Shown: positions 32,001 to 43,129, numbered from the stretch's first letter. The stretch is DNA of 64,000 nt from Whitmania pigra (GCA_021613335.1 JAJTWR010000136.1:1624001-1688000); one strand, 5' to 3'. Notes: generated from the letters alone by a model not told the origin. Numbers and translations: made by a program.

Positions 32001-33537
32001 TTCATTTAAACAATTCGTTGCCTTATGTCGCCCCATCCATTAATGATTTGGAAATATTGAGATTCGAATTCGATCACAAAACGGGTAACGGGAATTATGA
32101 TACCAAAAGATATCTGTATGAAGATGGTTTTAGCAACAAAAATCACACCACGATATTACTAACCATTATTTCTGGATGTGGGATGGTAATATTATTGCTT
32201 TCTGTTGCCATATCTTTACTTATCCGTCGAAAAGAAAGAGAACGTCGCAATCGAAAATACAATTGTCGAGTCGAAGCTCTGCGTATGCTTACAAATTCAA
32301 CATCGTCACTGTCAAATGAGAAAACATGTAATCCAATGAAGTCACAAGTTTGCAACCCAGAAACAAGATTTGTCAGAAAGTCCCTGTTAGAAAAAGATAA
32401 GCTTCTACCTTCTGCAGAAGTTTCGGAAAAAGAAAAATGCAATTGGGTATAAGCAATTTTTAAATACGTGTAGATTCTGTGCGGTCGATTGTATTCAAAA
32501 CAACCGCTGCCTTAGAGACTTAGCAATTACGTGCACGCAGATATACGAAAAGCAGCTTTAAGGCCGTCTTTTCAGCAGAAAGCATATGTAAGCAAATGGA
32601 GAAAATCTTAATGTAATCCACAACATAATTCCATAATTTTTTTAATAAAAAAGTAAATTATAATTTATAGAAATTTAATGGCTAATAGCATTTAAGAATT
32701 TTGAATTAAAAAATATGAAACAATATTTTATTTCATTATTTAGAAGTATTATTCACCGATCGCAGATTGAAATTTCTTGAATTTTTTGATTTGATATAAA
32801 ATATTTTAAACTGAGTAGGAGCTCTATAAATTGTCATGTAATTTTCAGTTGGAAAATTGTTCTAATGTTAGACAGTGCTGCAATGAATTAGACAATACCG
32901 GGGCAGATGTTAATAGAAAATTCGAATTTCTGGCATCCCAACTGAAGGTATCACGTTTCAACCCATATATTACAATTTTTGTAAATAAAGGATGTTATAG
33001 GCTAATATTAAGTGTAAATTTAATTTGATATGCAAATTATAAAGTGATTAGCAAACGTTTTGCAAGCCATCACAGATATGGAGTATTAACGACACTACTC
33101 ACGAAAATCATGATGAAAATCAGTTATTACCGTCTGTAAAGATTATCTGTTCAGATAAAGATCATAACCTACCTCCACCTCCTCCACCTCCAAGGGGTTC
33201 TTACTGGCTTCAACAGAGATCTCATTTATCAGAAAAATTAACTCAGTCACAACAGAATCTACGAAATGTTTTATTTACTGAAAAAAGCTTTCATAATAAA
33301 ACCGAACAATCTGAAATGTCGCACAAAAACTTGCAGACTACACAAAAAGTTCACTTTCAAATAGCAACTCTGCCAAATCAAAAAGTAAATCAAAAGCAAA
33401 TTCAAAACTCTTTTCTTGGATCCGAAATTCATCAAAGGCAATTGATACCAAAGTTTCAATTTGGACGACCCACCTTCGAAATGGGGTATGGTAATGTTCG
33501 ACGTTTTCATACAGTAAAAATTAAATCAAAGAATTAA
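29012..33537 (+). CDS. Protocadherin, three coding exons, ~1331 residues
   Basis: Type I membrane adhesion protein. Coding exons: 29012-32446, 32849-32947, 33076-33537, all joined in phase 0 by GT...AG introns. The start ATG follows an in-frame stop. Residues 1-20 are a signal peptide. Calcium-linker motifs sit at residues 145 (DINDN), 277 (DSNDN), 385 (DENDN), 572 (DVNDC), 676 (DVNDE) and 801 (DINDN), giving seven cadherin repeats; DRE motifs occur in most repeats. Repeats 4 and 7 have long inserts. The transmembrane helix is residues 1047-1071, followed by RRKERERRNRK. The last two exons add a cytoplasmic tail with seven consecutive prolines (about 33172-33192). Having most of the ectodomain in one large exon is typical of protocadherins. 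Without splicing the frame ends one codon past the donor. Confidence 0.9.
32849..32947 (+). CDS. Protocadherin exon 2 (cytoplasmic)
   Basis: 33 codons between a TTTTCAG acceptor and a GTATCA donor, phase 0. It encodes NCSNVRQCCNELDNTGAD and KFEFLASQLK. Inferred from splice sites and the open frame; there is no homology support for this tail. Confidence 0.7.
33076..33537 (+). CDS. Protocadherin terminal exon (proline-rich cytoplasmic tail)
   Basis: 153 codons plus TAA. The frame is open from an ATCACAG acceptor. It starts IWSINDTTHENHDENQLLP, has a PPPPPPP run that could bind SH3, WW or EVH1 domains, and is then rich in Gln, Lys and Ser. Only the part from a later Met shows up as a conventional ORF. 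The acceptor lacks a strong pyrimidine tract, so the exact start is less certain than the frame. Confidence 0.7.
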   Translation: MWSINDTTHENHDENQLLPSVKIICSDKDHNLPPPPPPPRGSYWLQQRSHLSEKLTQSQQNLRNVLFTEKSFHNKTEQSEMSHKNLQTTQKVHFQIATLPNQKVNQKQIQNSFLGSEIHQRQLIPKFQFGRPTFEMGYGNVRRFHTVKIKSKN

Positions 33538-33539
33538 TA

Positions 33540-34360
33540 AGACTTATTTTATTAATAGATTCTTAATATTTTATAGGGTTTAACGGAAGAATTTATATAT
33601 AAAAGGAATTCAGTGGTCCAATTCATGAAGCTACAGTAACTTATCTCAGCTTATTTTAGTAAATATACATATGCTGGGATTTGTACAATATTACGTTTTA
33701 ATTTGATCTTAATTTATTCCATCCACATCTTATTTTTCTACTTTCAATCATGTCAATCAATTGAGTTGCTCAATCACAAAATTTGATTTTTCAAACAAGT
33801 CAAAAAGAAATCAAAAATAAACTGAAGTAAAGTTTTTATGACAAATCTAGAATATATTTTTGAATCATGCCGTCCTAAAAAGTTTAATTATGTCGCGTTT
33901 ATAGCTAAACATAAATCATATTATGTGATGATAAAAGTATCTATATATGTATTCAAAGTATTTTATAAATATTTTCATGGCTAAATTCGTTTGTCTTTTT
34001 AATTAATCCTATAAAGTCATTAAGTGTAATTATTATTATGAAGCTAAAAACATTTAACTAATTATATAAATTTAAAATTAATCTCAATATTAAAAATATA
34101 TTTAAATTATTTTGTTATGAGATTTCTAAATATTTTATAAAAATCTTTATGAAATTGTTATCATGAAAGCAATGTACTAAAATACACATAACATCAATCG
34201 GAATGTGTTCTTTCTTCTGTTCATTACTAACATGTTGTTGTAAAACGTGGATGCGCAATAATTAAGTTTATATTGCTAATAAATTTATATTTAATTATAT
34301 TTGGTATCTTCTTCATGCAGGAGGTCTCGTTATTATGCTACAAAACACTTCTCACTAATC
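33540..34360. other. AT-rich 3' flank of protocadherin
   Basis: No ORF or repeat recognised. The protocadherin 3' untranslated region presumably lies here, but no convincing AATAAA plus downstream element was singled out. Confidence 0.5.
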
Positions 34361-34366
34361 ACCTAA

Positions 34367-34845
34367 TGTGACAAACAGTGAAAGTCCAGACAACTCAGAA
34401 TCACAAATATCTATTTGTAACCTTAAACATCTGTTATTCAGTTCCGTTAACTGAATAGTTGCTCTAATAAACTTATAAACTTAGTTAATTTGCTAATTTG
34501 CGGACTTCCGGGTTATTTTATTGGTGTCAGGAGTGTGATCCCAAAAAGTAAATCATGAGCAAAGTCTTAGAAGATTTAAGTGTTGGTGAAATGAGACGTG
34601 AACTTAAGTTGAGACAAATGAATACGAAAGGACTCAAGGAAAAATTGCAAGATCGCCTGAAATTGTGGATAATAGACCAGGGCAAAATCCAGAGCTCTAT
34701 TTGTTTATTGATCCGCTTCAGGGATGAATTTGTTGCAAAATTTGGAAACTTCCAAGCATTCATGAAGCATGAAGCAGTTGTCATGGAAACTGAGCTAAAT
34801 AAAAAAGCTTTTCATTCAACAAGGCTGCTACTAGCTATGAATTAG
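34367..34845 (+). mobile_element. LTR retroelement 5' end: LTR plus SAP-domain gag start
   Basis: An LTR-like stretch beginning TGTGACAAACAGTG ends near 34520 and is followed by TTGGTGTCAGGAGTGTGATCC, the primer-binding layout of animal LTR elements. An ATG at 34555 opens 96 codons: SVGEMRRELKLRQMNTKGLK is a SAP motif (helix-extended loop-helix), often found at the N-terminus of such gag proteins. The frame stops at 34845 and no pol follows. The related LTR fragment at 3263-3460 supports a repeat family. Confidence 0.7.
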
Positions 34846-34942
34846 AGGAAACACTGATTGGTTCATGAGAGCCTCAGCTGCACTTCTAAGAAGCCGACTG
34901 TATCCATGGAATTTCCACCCATTTCCCTTCTAGACTAAGTGA

Positions 34943-35385
34943 ACTTCTATGGGCATAGCCTTGTCGTGTAGAGACGCAACAATAGACGCGAAAAATTCAT
35001 GAAAGTCAGTTTGTAAACTAACATGTGGTACAGAAATGACATCCAATGCGATTATATAAATTGGAAGAGAACTCGAAGTGGGCGTTTCAGTATTATCCTG
35101 CGTTTTTCTTAATTATGAGGCCATTATTAAATGATATAATAACATAGCTGTTTTATATATTATAGCAACGAATATGCTGTTTCAATATCGTGATAGTTTG
35201 ACAAATTAAATATGTAAGTTTTTTTTTTACCAAAAATCAATTTTGTATTAATCTAGTGTGTATAAAACCCGGAATACAAATGATGGTAAATCAAACCTTT
35301 CCTGCTTGGGAACAAAACAAATCAAAAGAACTGTAATGGGTCAATCCGTTTCGCCTAAAATGGTCTAGGCGTCCTACATCCCCTT
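34943..35385 (+). repeat. Long inverted arm A
   Basis: About 440 bp that match 39075-39504 in the opposite orientation. Shared blocks include GTCGTG-AGAGACGCAACAAT, TACAGAAATGAC-TCCA, AGTATTATCCTGCGTTTTTC, GCCATTATTAAATGA and CAATATCGTGATAGTTTGAC. Identity is roughly 75-80% by eye, so the arms are old. Confidence 0.75.
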
Positions 35386-35519
35386 ACCCGTCTCACAGCA
35401 GAATACAGAGTTTATATACTCTACGTGAAATGGAATGTTCGTTCTGCAGTGTATAATCTAAAACTGTGGGACTATTAGGACATTAAAATCTGTCGCATAT
35501 TGTAAACGATACAAAAAAT

Positions 35520-35585
35520 GAGATGATCGGGCCGGCCGGGCCCCTTACAGATGCGGGCCCCCTGGCAATGATCCCCACTGACTCT
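35520..35585 (+). repeat. GC-rich hAT terminus-like scrap
   Basis: GGGCCGGCCGGGCCCCTTAC and GCGGGCCCCCTGGCAATG resemble the subterminal part of hAT MITEs. A weaker relative is at 18235-18300. No partner end found. Confidence 0.35.
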
Positions 35586-36226
35586 CACTCTCGGCGTGCC
35601 TTACCACGCAACAATGATGAAGTCCGGAGTTTCAAACAGGTCTAGGTAGACCGCCCGCAAGTTAGGAGACAGTGGACATTCTAAAGTCCTCTGTTGCAGA
35701 AATTCTTGTGTTGTTATTCGTTTTGTTCAGTAATTTCATCGGCGTGACTTTTTTATTGCTAACGTAACAGGAGTTCTGCTACTGTTTCAAAATGGCTTCG
35801 ACGACGTCTTCATTTTCCAGTGGAGTTTGCCTTGAGGTGTACCTTAAATCAGAAGCAGGCCTACCTCAGCAGCAATGCATATTTGTCTCTGCACTTCGCA
35901 AATATTAAGCGGAAACTCTTTCTCTCACGATGGCAGCACGGGATTCAAACCCATGCGGGAGCACCGTCATAATCATATAGCTATGCAACGGACGTTAATA
36001 AAACATTACTTTTATTACTTTTTTAATATAGTGATACGCATCCCGAAAATAAGCCACTCCAAAAATCGCTTAATTAAAATAAATAAATATGTTTTGAATA
36101 TCTTTCGATAGTTGCACTTAAAGCTATTTATCTAATCATATTAACAAATCGAGATACCGGATTAAACTATTATTATTGATAATATTGATAATATTTGGCT
36201 TAAAGGGTCAAAAATGTCAATAAGAA

Positions 36227-36235
36227 TATATAAAA
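36227..36235 (+). promoter_or_regulatory. TATA box candidate for the orphan ORF
   Basis: TATATAAAA, about 100 bases upstream of the ATG at 36333. In AT-rich DNA such a match is weak evidence on its own, but its position is right. Confidence 0.35.
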
Positions 36236-36332
36236 TTTAAAACGAGCAAATATTCAAAATCACAACGTCATAAACGTCATTTGAAAGTTGATTCGCTCCG
36301 TAAATTTTGAAGGAAATTCACTGTACTGCTAA

Positions 36333-36953
36333 ATGAATGATAATAAGGTTGTTGCATTAACATTATTAGTAATGCAAGTTGTAAATCAAAGTCCAAGCTG
36401 CTTAACCAAAAAGTTTAATAACCAAAATGACTTGCTAATATATCCTTATTATCCTACTGGATATAATATAACTATGCTCCTAAATGAAAGACTAAATTTT
36501 CCATTGCTGACAAATTTGAGAAATGTCAACAAATTCATAAAGAGATGGATAAAAAAAAGTACTGAAATCAATCAAGTATTTGGAATATCTGATCTTGCAC
36601 ATCATGTTAGCAAAATAAACTTTACAAAAAACAAAAAAACACAAAATAGAGAAAAGAAATTAAAGAAAGATAAAAAAATTATAAAGAATCTGCGATCAAA
36701 TCACCAATTTGACAGATATCAAAAATGGAAAAAATTACTTATTGCCTACAAAATCGAAATTAAACAAATAAAGCAAATTACAGCAAACATGCCGAAAATT
36801 ATTGGTTTAATGTCTTTTCACGAAAAGGTCCTAAAGCTGAAAATTTCTTGTGAAGCGATTTTAACTGCATTACAAAGAATGATAATAAAATACAACATAA
36901 AACTTGAGAAATATAATATTATAATATTCAAATTGTTAGAAAAACTGAATTAA
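36333..36953 (+). CDS. Orphan single-exon ORF, 206 residues, possible secreted protein
   Basis: Complete ATG-TAA frame. I do not recognise the family. The N-terminus NDNKVVALTLLVMQVVNQSP has a moderately hydrophobic stretch ending near residue 22, followed by Cys23, which could be a signal peptide. The middle is very Lys/Asn-rich (KKLKKDKKIIKNLR) and the C-terminal third reads as amphipathic helices (ILTALQRMIIKYNIKLEK). TATATAAAA at 36227-36235 lies about 100 bases before the ATG, and AATAAA at 37004-37009 lies 51 bases after the stop, a plausible transcription unit. It lies between the two long inverted arms (34943-35385, 39075-39504). Codon bias follows the local A/T richness, so a chance ORF cannot be excluded, though 206 codons is long for such AT-rich DNA. 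Confidence 0.5.
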   Translation: MNDNKVVALTLLVMQVVNQSPSCLTKKFNNQNDLLIYPYYPTGYNITMLLNERLNFPLLTNLRNVNKFIKRWIKKSTEINQVFGISDLAHHVSKINFTKNKKTQNREKKLKKDKKIIKNLRSNHQFDRYQKWKKLLIAYKIEIKQIKQITANMPKIIGLMSFHEKVLKLKISCEAILTALQRMIIKYNIKLEKYNIIIFKLLEKLN

Positions 36954-37424
36954 TTTATATTAATTAAGTTTTAAAATTACTGGAATGAAATTAAAAATTG
37001 GAAAATAAAATGTGACAATGAAATCGTTTCTTAAACTTTAGAAGAAATAGCTCATGTGAAAGATAGCTAAATTTGGATTTATGCATAATGTAGAACGTTA
37101 ATTACTGCAATTGTTATCATGAGATACATTCAGCATTTTGTAGAAAAAACATGAGCTTAAGCTTTGGAATAAGAAAAATTAAAGCACAAGATGCAAGTAC
37201 TCTTTCTACTAATAATTTATGATAAATCATAATAATTCATCATAATAAACATAATGCTATGTTTAGAGTTTGGGTTAAGCTAATAATTTAATTTTATAGT
37301 TTACTTTTCTGAATACACAGTATTGGGATATTGTCAACGACATATTTATTTTTGGGCTGGTGAAGAGACTCACAAGTTTTTAAATATTTATAAACATTAT
37401 CATTATTTATATTGACCTAAGACT

Positions 37425-37670
37425 GACACGCGCTTAACCTCCGAAGCCATAAAGAGCGTCCCTTCCTCTTGAGAGCGTAGACCACGTATTTCTCTTGGCG
37501 TTCCAGGTGACTGAGTCTCCGACGTCTAAAGGACACATTGTAGTCTGTAGATGAGACCCAAAATGCACAAAATGCGGAATGGCCGGAGGAATGGAGTCAC
37601 CAAGACTCCTCCGATGTTGTGCGATATCGCACCCTTGCCAGAAACATTTTTACTTTGGATGATGATAATG
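37425..37670. repeat. GC-rich island of unknown origin
   Basis: Distinctly GC-richer than the 1-kb flanks, with no long ORF on either strand. Contains the short palindrome GTGCGATATCGCAC. It could be a fragment of a SINE or a transposon end; no second copy was found in the window. Confidence 0.35.
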
Positions 37671-38217
37671 CTGCTCCTGGATAATTAGTAAGAAAAAATG
37701 TTTTTTAAAAATTATATTTTGAACATGCTACATTTTTGCTTTTGTTTCTGATTTTTCGTCAGTGTTTGATTTGTAATTAAATTTATTTTATGTTTCTGTA
37801 TGCAAATTTAAAAATACAACTACATGTGTATATGCAACTGAAATAATGTTCTATTGATGAAACATTTGTAATTTTATAAAGTCTGCTGCAAAGTATAGAC
37901 GTTGGTGAGAGCACAACTGACTTGTCCTATTTAAAACAATTAACCCAAAAATAGCACCTGTTATTCCCTTGTTCAAATATAACTTCCAAAGATCAAGACT
38001 AGGTCAAGTGAAATAGTTGCTGCTAGTGTTACATACAATTTGTTTCAAATCTGGCATTACTTACGACTTAATGGGAAGAGAGCAACAAAAAGTAGAAACT
38101 TTGCACAAAAAATTAAAAATGATTTTGAAAAGAGAAGGCAAAATTATTTTTAACGAATTCCTTTTTATATGCTAGAGCAACATTTTTAAAGACATAGTGC
38201 ATAATGGTATCCGGCCT

Positions 38218-38325
38218 GTAGGCGGGGATTGCTGTGATGTGATTTATATATTTTTTATATATTTATATATATCTTATACTTATCATTGATCCCAATCAAT
38301 CACAGCAATCCTACAAATATTATTT
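38218..38325. repeat. Short palindromic MITE-like repeat
   Basis: GGATTGCTGTGAT near 38226 and its complement ATCACAGCAATCC near 38299 form inverted ends around a (TA)-rich centre. About 100 bp in all. Confidence 0.5.
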
Positions 38326-38689
38326 ATATATATTGAAGTCATTATTGCACTTTTAACCATCCAGAACACTCAGCGACTTTGTGCTGAACCTGGATGCATC
38401 CATCCATCCTTGCAAGCCAGAAGCGAAATGATGGATTGGATCCAGTTTGAATCAAAGCGTTTACAACTCAATTAACAATATTTGGTAACTTTTGAACCAT
38501 TTTAAAACCATGTTTTAATAATTTTATAATAATCTATATTTTGTATATATTTCAAAATTTAAGTAAATAAAAACATTATATTTTGTTGTATTTTTGAGAA
38601 TACAATCTAGGACCTAGATAGTTTTTTAGTTGAGGTACGAAGAAGTACTGTCAGGTGTTGATTACTAGTTACAGCTCGGTGTTTTGATT

Positions 38690-38890
38690 TTATAAATTTC
38701 ATTGTTGAGTCGATTCGTAGCAGTAGGTGGTAACAAAAATGGATATAAGTCGACAACTGGCTATCTTAAGTTGAGAATACCTTACTTCTGGCACAAGTTT
38801 CCAGAAATCCACAGTGACTTGTGCATCATTGCTAAACCCTGATTTTGCTGTAACTTCAACAATTCTATTTCTGCAGCAGAAGTGTTCACA
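38690..38890 (-). pseudogene. hAT transposase C-terminal fragment
   Basis: The minus strand reads FWKLVPEVRYSQLKIASCRL followed by ISIFVTTYCYES, the hAT dimerisation region of the GTF2IRD2/ZBED-like branch (W-x-x-x...YP-x-L...STYxCES). It stops soon after. No ends located. Confidence 0.65.
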
Positions 38891-38904
38891 ACAATGTTCT
38901 TGGG

Positions 38905-39050
38905 AAGCCAATTTATTTTTCGGCTCATAATAATACTTTCATATGATTTTATATTTATTTTTTTATTTTAAATGTAAAAAAAATATTATTTGGAACCAAT
39001 TTATTTTTCGGCTCATAAAAATATTTTCATATGATTTTATATTTATTTTT
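38905..39050. repeat. ~90-bp tandem duplication
   Basis: CCAATTTATTTTTCGGCTCA...TTTCATATGATTTTATATTT occurs at about 38909-38962 and again at 38995-39045 with few differences. It borders the outside of inverted arm B. Confidence 0.65.
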
Positions 39051-39074
39051 TTCGAGAGCCGCACTTTAAACACA

Positions 39075-39504
39075 AAAGGTGGTATAAGACGCCCTTACCA
39101 TTTTAGGCTAAACGGACCATTACAGATCCTTTGATTTGTGTTGTTCCATAGCATGAAAGGTTTGATTTACCATCACTTCTATTTCTGTGAAGTTATACAC
39201 TAGATTACTGCTAAAGTTGATTTTTGTTATAAAGGATTTAAAAATCTTACATATTTAATTTGTCAAACTATCACGATATTGAAAGAGCTCTTTGCTCTAT
39301 TAAATAACAACAGTTATTTTATTGTGTCATTTAATAATGGCGTCATAACTAGGAAAAACGCAGGATAATACTTCGAGTCAACCATTTTATAACGCCTTCG
39401 TGCAATTTATATAATTGAACTGGACGTCATTTCTGTACTATATGTTAAGATACAAACCGCGTGTTGAGCGAAGCGTTTATTGTTGCGTCTCTGCACGACA
39501 GGGC
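39075..39504 (-). repeat. Long inverted arm B
   Basis: Complementary counterpart of 34943-35385. The outer end reads GCGTCTCTGCACGACAG, the inner end CTTACCATTTTAGGCTAAAC. No matching target duplication was seen outside the arms. Confidence 0.75.
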
Positions 39505-40079
39505 TGAAAATGTTATTAATAAAAAGAAATGCATAAATAAATAATAATATTTAGTAATGACTTTTTTTTTGAGTTTTTGAATTTTGTTGATTCAAACAAA
39601 CAAGTCTTACACAAAGTAAAAGCTTTGAAATAAATTTTAATGAACTCAAAGGGCCAGCCTTAACTAAGTAGCTTCCGCTATCAGACCGACCCTATAAATC
39701 TTTAAAATTAAAAATCATAAGCTACACTCAATAACTTATTACACAAAGTAAAAGCTTTGTCTATACGTTAATATTATAATGCAGTTTGGCCACCTGGGTT
39801 AACGATTAATCAATTGCGCTAAACTTTGTGAAAGAAGTTGAAGATGTTGAGGAAAGAGAGATTCACCTTAAAGGTAAACCTGTATGTTGAAAAAATGATG
39901 AGGTTAGCAGTTAAAATATTTCTTTAATTTATCATAGTTTCAATTATAATAAACTATCTTTTGATAACTTAAAAAGGAATGTGATTTTTGATGTGGTCGA
40001 ATATAATGCCGATTGTAGATTAAAATTAATTTTCAGAATTTCGGCTCGTAACATTTAACATTGAAACATTATTTTCTTT

Positions 40080-40660
40080 TATGCAGTCGAAGGTTATGTG
40101 GCCAATGCAATTGGTGCCAAAAGCTGATGATGGCCATCGTCGGCCTCATAAGTGGAGAAAGCCTTGATCGGAAAATGGTTAGTCATCGCATCAACAAAAA
40201 TGCTTCAATATTTTAATAATCGTTAACTTTACAGGTGTTGCACTTTCGACACGAGGCTTCGAACCTCACTGGAACTCGTTTGTAGAATGTCGTGACAAGG
40301 AAGATGATGAAAAACCGTTTTGACATCTTTGGAGAAAATAATTTCTTCTACGACGTTGACGGTTACATTTTTACAATTTTTCAGCTTCTGCCACAGCTGA
40401 ACGATTTTACTCGGGACTTCGGAGGTTAAAAACTTACCTAGATCAACAATGGGTCAAAAGCGGCTTAATTCCGTATCGATTTTTTAGTTTCACAAGGATT
40501 TGGCAAATGAAATGAACTTAGATGACGTTATTATCGAATTTATTTCAAGAAATGAGAAGAGAAAAATAACTTTTTATATGTAAAAGTTGTTTATGTACGA
40601 TCTTTTGTTATTGAGAAAGCATTTGTTATTTATGCTCTATCAAACAAAATTAGAATCATT
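40080..40660 (+). pseudogene. hAT transposase C-terminal remnant (ZMYM1-like)
   Basis: The plus strand reads SATAERFYSGLRRLKTYL, the hallmark of the dimerisation domain in ZMYM1-like hAT proteins (SATAERSFSxLRRLKTxLR). After a frame change, HKDLANEMNLDDVIIEF and SRNEKRK correspond to the usual IH-D...DxVIDEF-RRR end. Other parts are unreadable. Confidence 0.7.
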
Positions 40661-41049
40661 GTTATAATTTTATTTCTTGTTTTTTAATTTGTAAATAAAG
40701 AGCATTTACAGAGTTACAAATTTTTGCTTTACTTGTAGTAAATATTTTAAAATTTCAATATCCTCATGTGCATGTCGATTTGCAAAATTGGATTTTTTAC
40801 TAGTATCTATGTCGTTCTTCGCAGTCTATGTCAATTCACCAATGAAAAACGATTTACGAACTAAAGTTTCAGCGACAAGTTTATGAAATAAATTGCCCCC
40901 CCTAAGAATTTTATCAAGTTGGCGCCTGACCCCTACCCTTCGCCGAAGCAAAAATTTATGGTGACATTTCTGACGACTGTTGGGTATATTGCATAGACGT
41001 CCAGAGGGCTGCGTTGTCGGCATGCATGCACGACTATCCCATTATTTGT

Positions 41050-41320
41050 GCCAGTGGTACCCAACCGGCACACAAGCCGCGGACCGGTCAACGTTTGATA
41101 ATTTTGCCACGGCCCGCTCGGGGGGAGTTGATTGTCATATTGTATATTTTACGACTTAATAACTTTAATTTAATTGTATTTACACGCGCCTTCAAAATAG
41201 AAGTTACAGTTACGCAAACAAAGGAATATAAAATAATATTTCTGGGGACAATGACACTCGAAATGTGTTGCTTATGTCTCTTACAGCCTTTGCCTTTTTG
41301 AACAAAAGCATGCATCATTA
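41050..41320. repeat. hAT end fragment, copy of 41593-41760
   Basis: CAGTGGTACCCAACCGGCAC starts a segment sharing GACCGGTCAACGTTTGAT, GGGGG and AATATAAA blocks with the next copy at 41593. Likely the terminal part of the same hAT family (3' end outward). Confidence 0.5.
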
Positions 41321-41592
41321 CAATTTAACCAGGGTTCCTCTAAATTATAAGTTAGCTTTATTAGCTTATTGGTAACAATTTGATGAATTGAACTGAATAA
41401 CAAAACACACATAATTATGAGTCTTTAGGATTTGTTGTATCTTTTGTGGCATATAGAAGTGGAACGATATAATTTTAATTTTGTGCCAATGAGCAGCCAT
41501 ACAAAAAATTCTTAAAATCAAATATAACAATATAAATTTAATTAAAAAATGTGTTGTCAACATGGTTGCAACGCTATGGTGGACGCTGATCT

Positions 41593-42640
41593 ACAGCGGT
41601 CCCCAATATTTTTCTCACTTCAGACCGGTCAACGTTTGATTATTTTATCATGGACTTTCTGGGGGCTGACGTTAGTTGTTTGTATTTTGATTAAATTGTC
41701 TTCAAAATAAAATACAGATAATCAAAAAAATGAATATAAAGTGATTTAGCATTTTAACTCACCAGAATGCTAAATCAATGGTAACCCTGAGCTTGTTTCT
41801 TTGCACGAGACGGTTCCATCTGAGGGTAATCGGAGACAACCGAAGTGTCCACATTATTCCGTTGTTTTGTTTTGGTTGCTGTCACACCGGAAAACCCCGA
41901 TTCACAAGGATAGGATGTCGGAAATGGCAACAGGAATTGACGTGTTGTGGTTGCAATCTTAGGATATTCCGCCATGACTTTACCGAATTAAATTTGGTAG
42001 ATAGCCTGGAACGCAGTCTTAAGGAGGCCGTCATTAGCAATCTACAGCAGTTGATCTACTTACACAGACATGCTAGATTGACTTGGTTTGTTGACAAATG
42101 GGTCGCGGATCCATTCCTTACAAGATCGTGGGTCTTTTGTGGTTGGGAAGTAACGCTCGAACTCTTTCCAAAGCAAAGACAAATCCCCGCTAATGTTTGT
42201 TACATGTCCAAAATGTCTCTGTTCATGCGCTTTCCCAACAACTCTAGTTTGGTCTTAAATGCAGCTACTTTGTCTGCCAGCTTGAAAACAGTTATCATTT
42301 GAAGGGACAGATTGAGCTTATTGAGCAGGCTGATTATGTCTCACAGGTAGGCTAGTTTTGCGATCCATACCTTGTCACCGAAATGTTCTGCCAAGTGTGA
42401 CTTCTTTTCTGAAAAATCTTTGCGATGCCTCTCGCAATTTTTGAATTTTTGAATACTCTGGTTAGCGATTTGCCTCTGGGTAGCCATCTTATTTCTGTGT
42501 ACTCTGCGTCCTCATAAAGTTTCTCAAACAGGCGCGAGTTAACGGCGTGTGCTTTGTTGAGATTCATAACTAATATAACACGCAAATTTTCCAATTTATG
42601 TAAAAAATCACACGTATTCAATAGACGCTTTTTTGCTAAA
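41593..42640 (-). pseudogene. hAT element 3' half, ZBED5/FAM200-like transposase
   Basis: Minus strand, from high to low coordinates: NSRLFEKLYEDAEYTEIRWL (42480-42560), LNKLNLSLQ and FKTKLELLGKRMNRD (42200-42330), then TRQFLLPFPTSYPCESGFSG with TATKTKQRNN and a MEPSRAKKQAQGYH end (41775-41975). This is the sequence order of ZBED5/FAM200-type hAT transposases, including the SH end. Frameshifts and deletions break it. CAGCGGTCCCCAA at 41593 is the probable element terminus. Confidence 0.8.
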
Positions 42641-42659
42641 GAAATTTAACATTTAAATT

Positions 42660-42790
42660 AAAATTATATATATTAAAATATTAAATAGAAGCAGCATTTT
42701 AGTATAAAAAACAATTAAATATAAAAGTTGTCAAAAAATCTTCCGTTGGCTGAGCGGCCGGTGCTTGATAGATATACGGTGATGTATCTA
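42660..42790 (+). repeat. Repeat Y, copy 1
   Basis: AAATATAAAAGTTGTCAAAA then TCTTCCGTTGGCTGAGCGGC match 49875-49998 in the opposite orientation over about 110 bp at high identity. TGGCTGAGCGG resembles a tRNA box A, but homology extends upstream of it, so a SINE start is doubtful. Confidence 0.7.
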
Positions 42791-43129
42791 AATTTCTTGA
42801 AGTTTTCCTTAAATGAGTGTGTAATGATGCCTGTTGAGAAATCATTATTTGGATAAGTGAAGCGAAAGTGTTAATAAAGTATAAAATCTATTAATAAATT
42901 TCTTGGTTAATATTAAAATTTAAGAAGTGATTCGATTTATTCTATCGATTAAACTCCAAACAGAGGTTTCCATGCTTTGCCGCATTTTAAACATTTCACG
43001 GCACAAGTCGAACATCAACAACGACTGCTCTAAGAATCGATGCTGATTATACCCTTAAATGATGTATAATAAACCAGATATTTAAGTAAAATTCCAATAT
43101 CCCCGATTATTTAAGTTTAAAGGATGTTA

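Noticed and set aside
35930..36000. tRNA gene on the minus strand (T-arm-like ATGGG-TTTGAAT-CCCGT)
   Set aside because: The T arm is good, but no D arm, anticodon arm or pairing acceptor stem could be built in the 50 bases upstream. At most a tRNA-derived scrap.
42740..42760. tRNA-derived SINE starting at the box-A-like TGGCTGAGCGG
   Set aside because: The homology between the two copies lies mainly upstream of this motif, the reverse of what a SINE start would give, and no B box follows.
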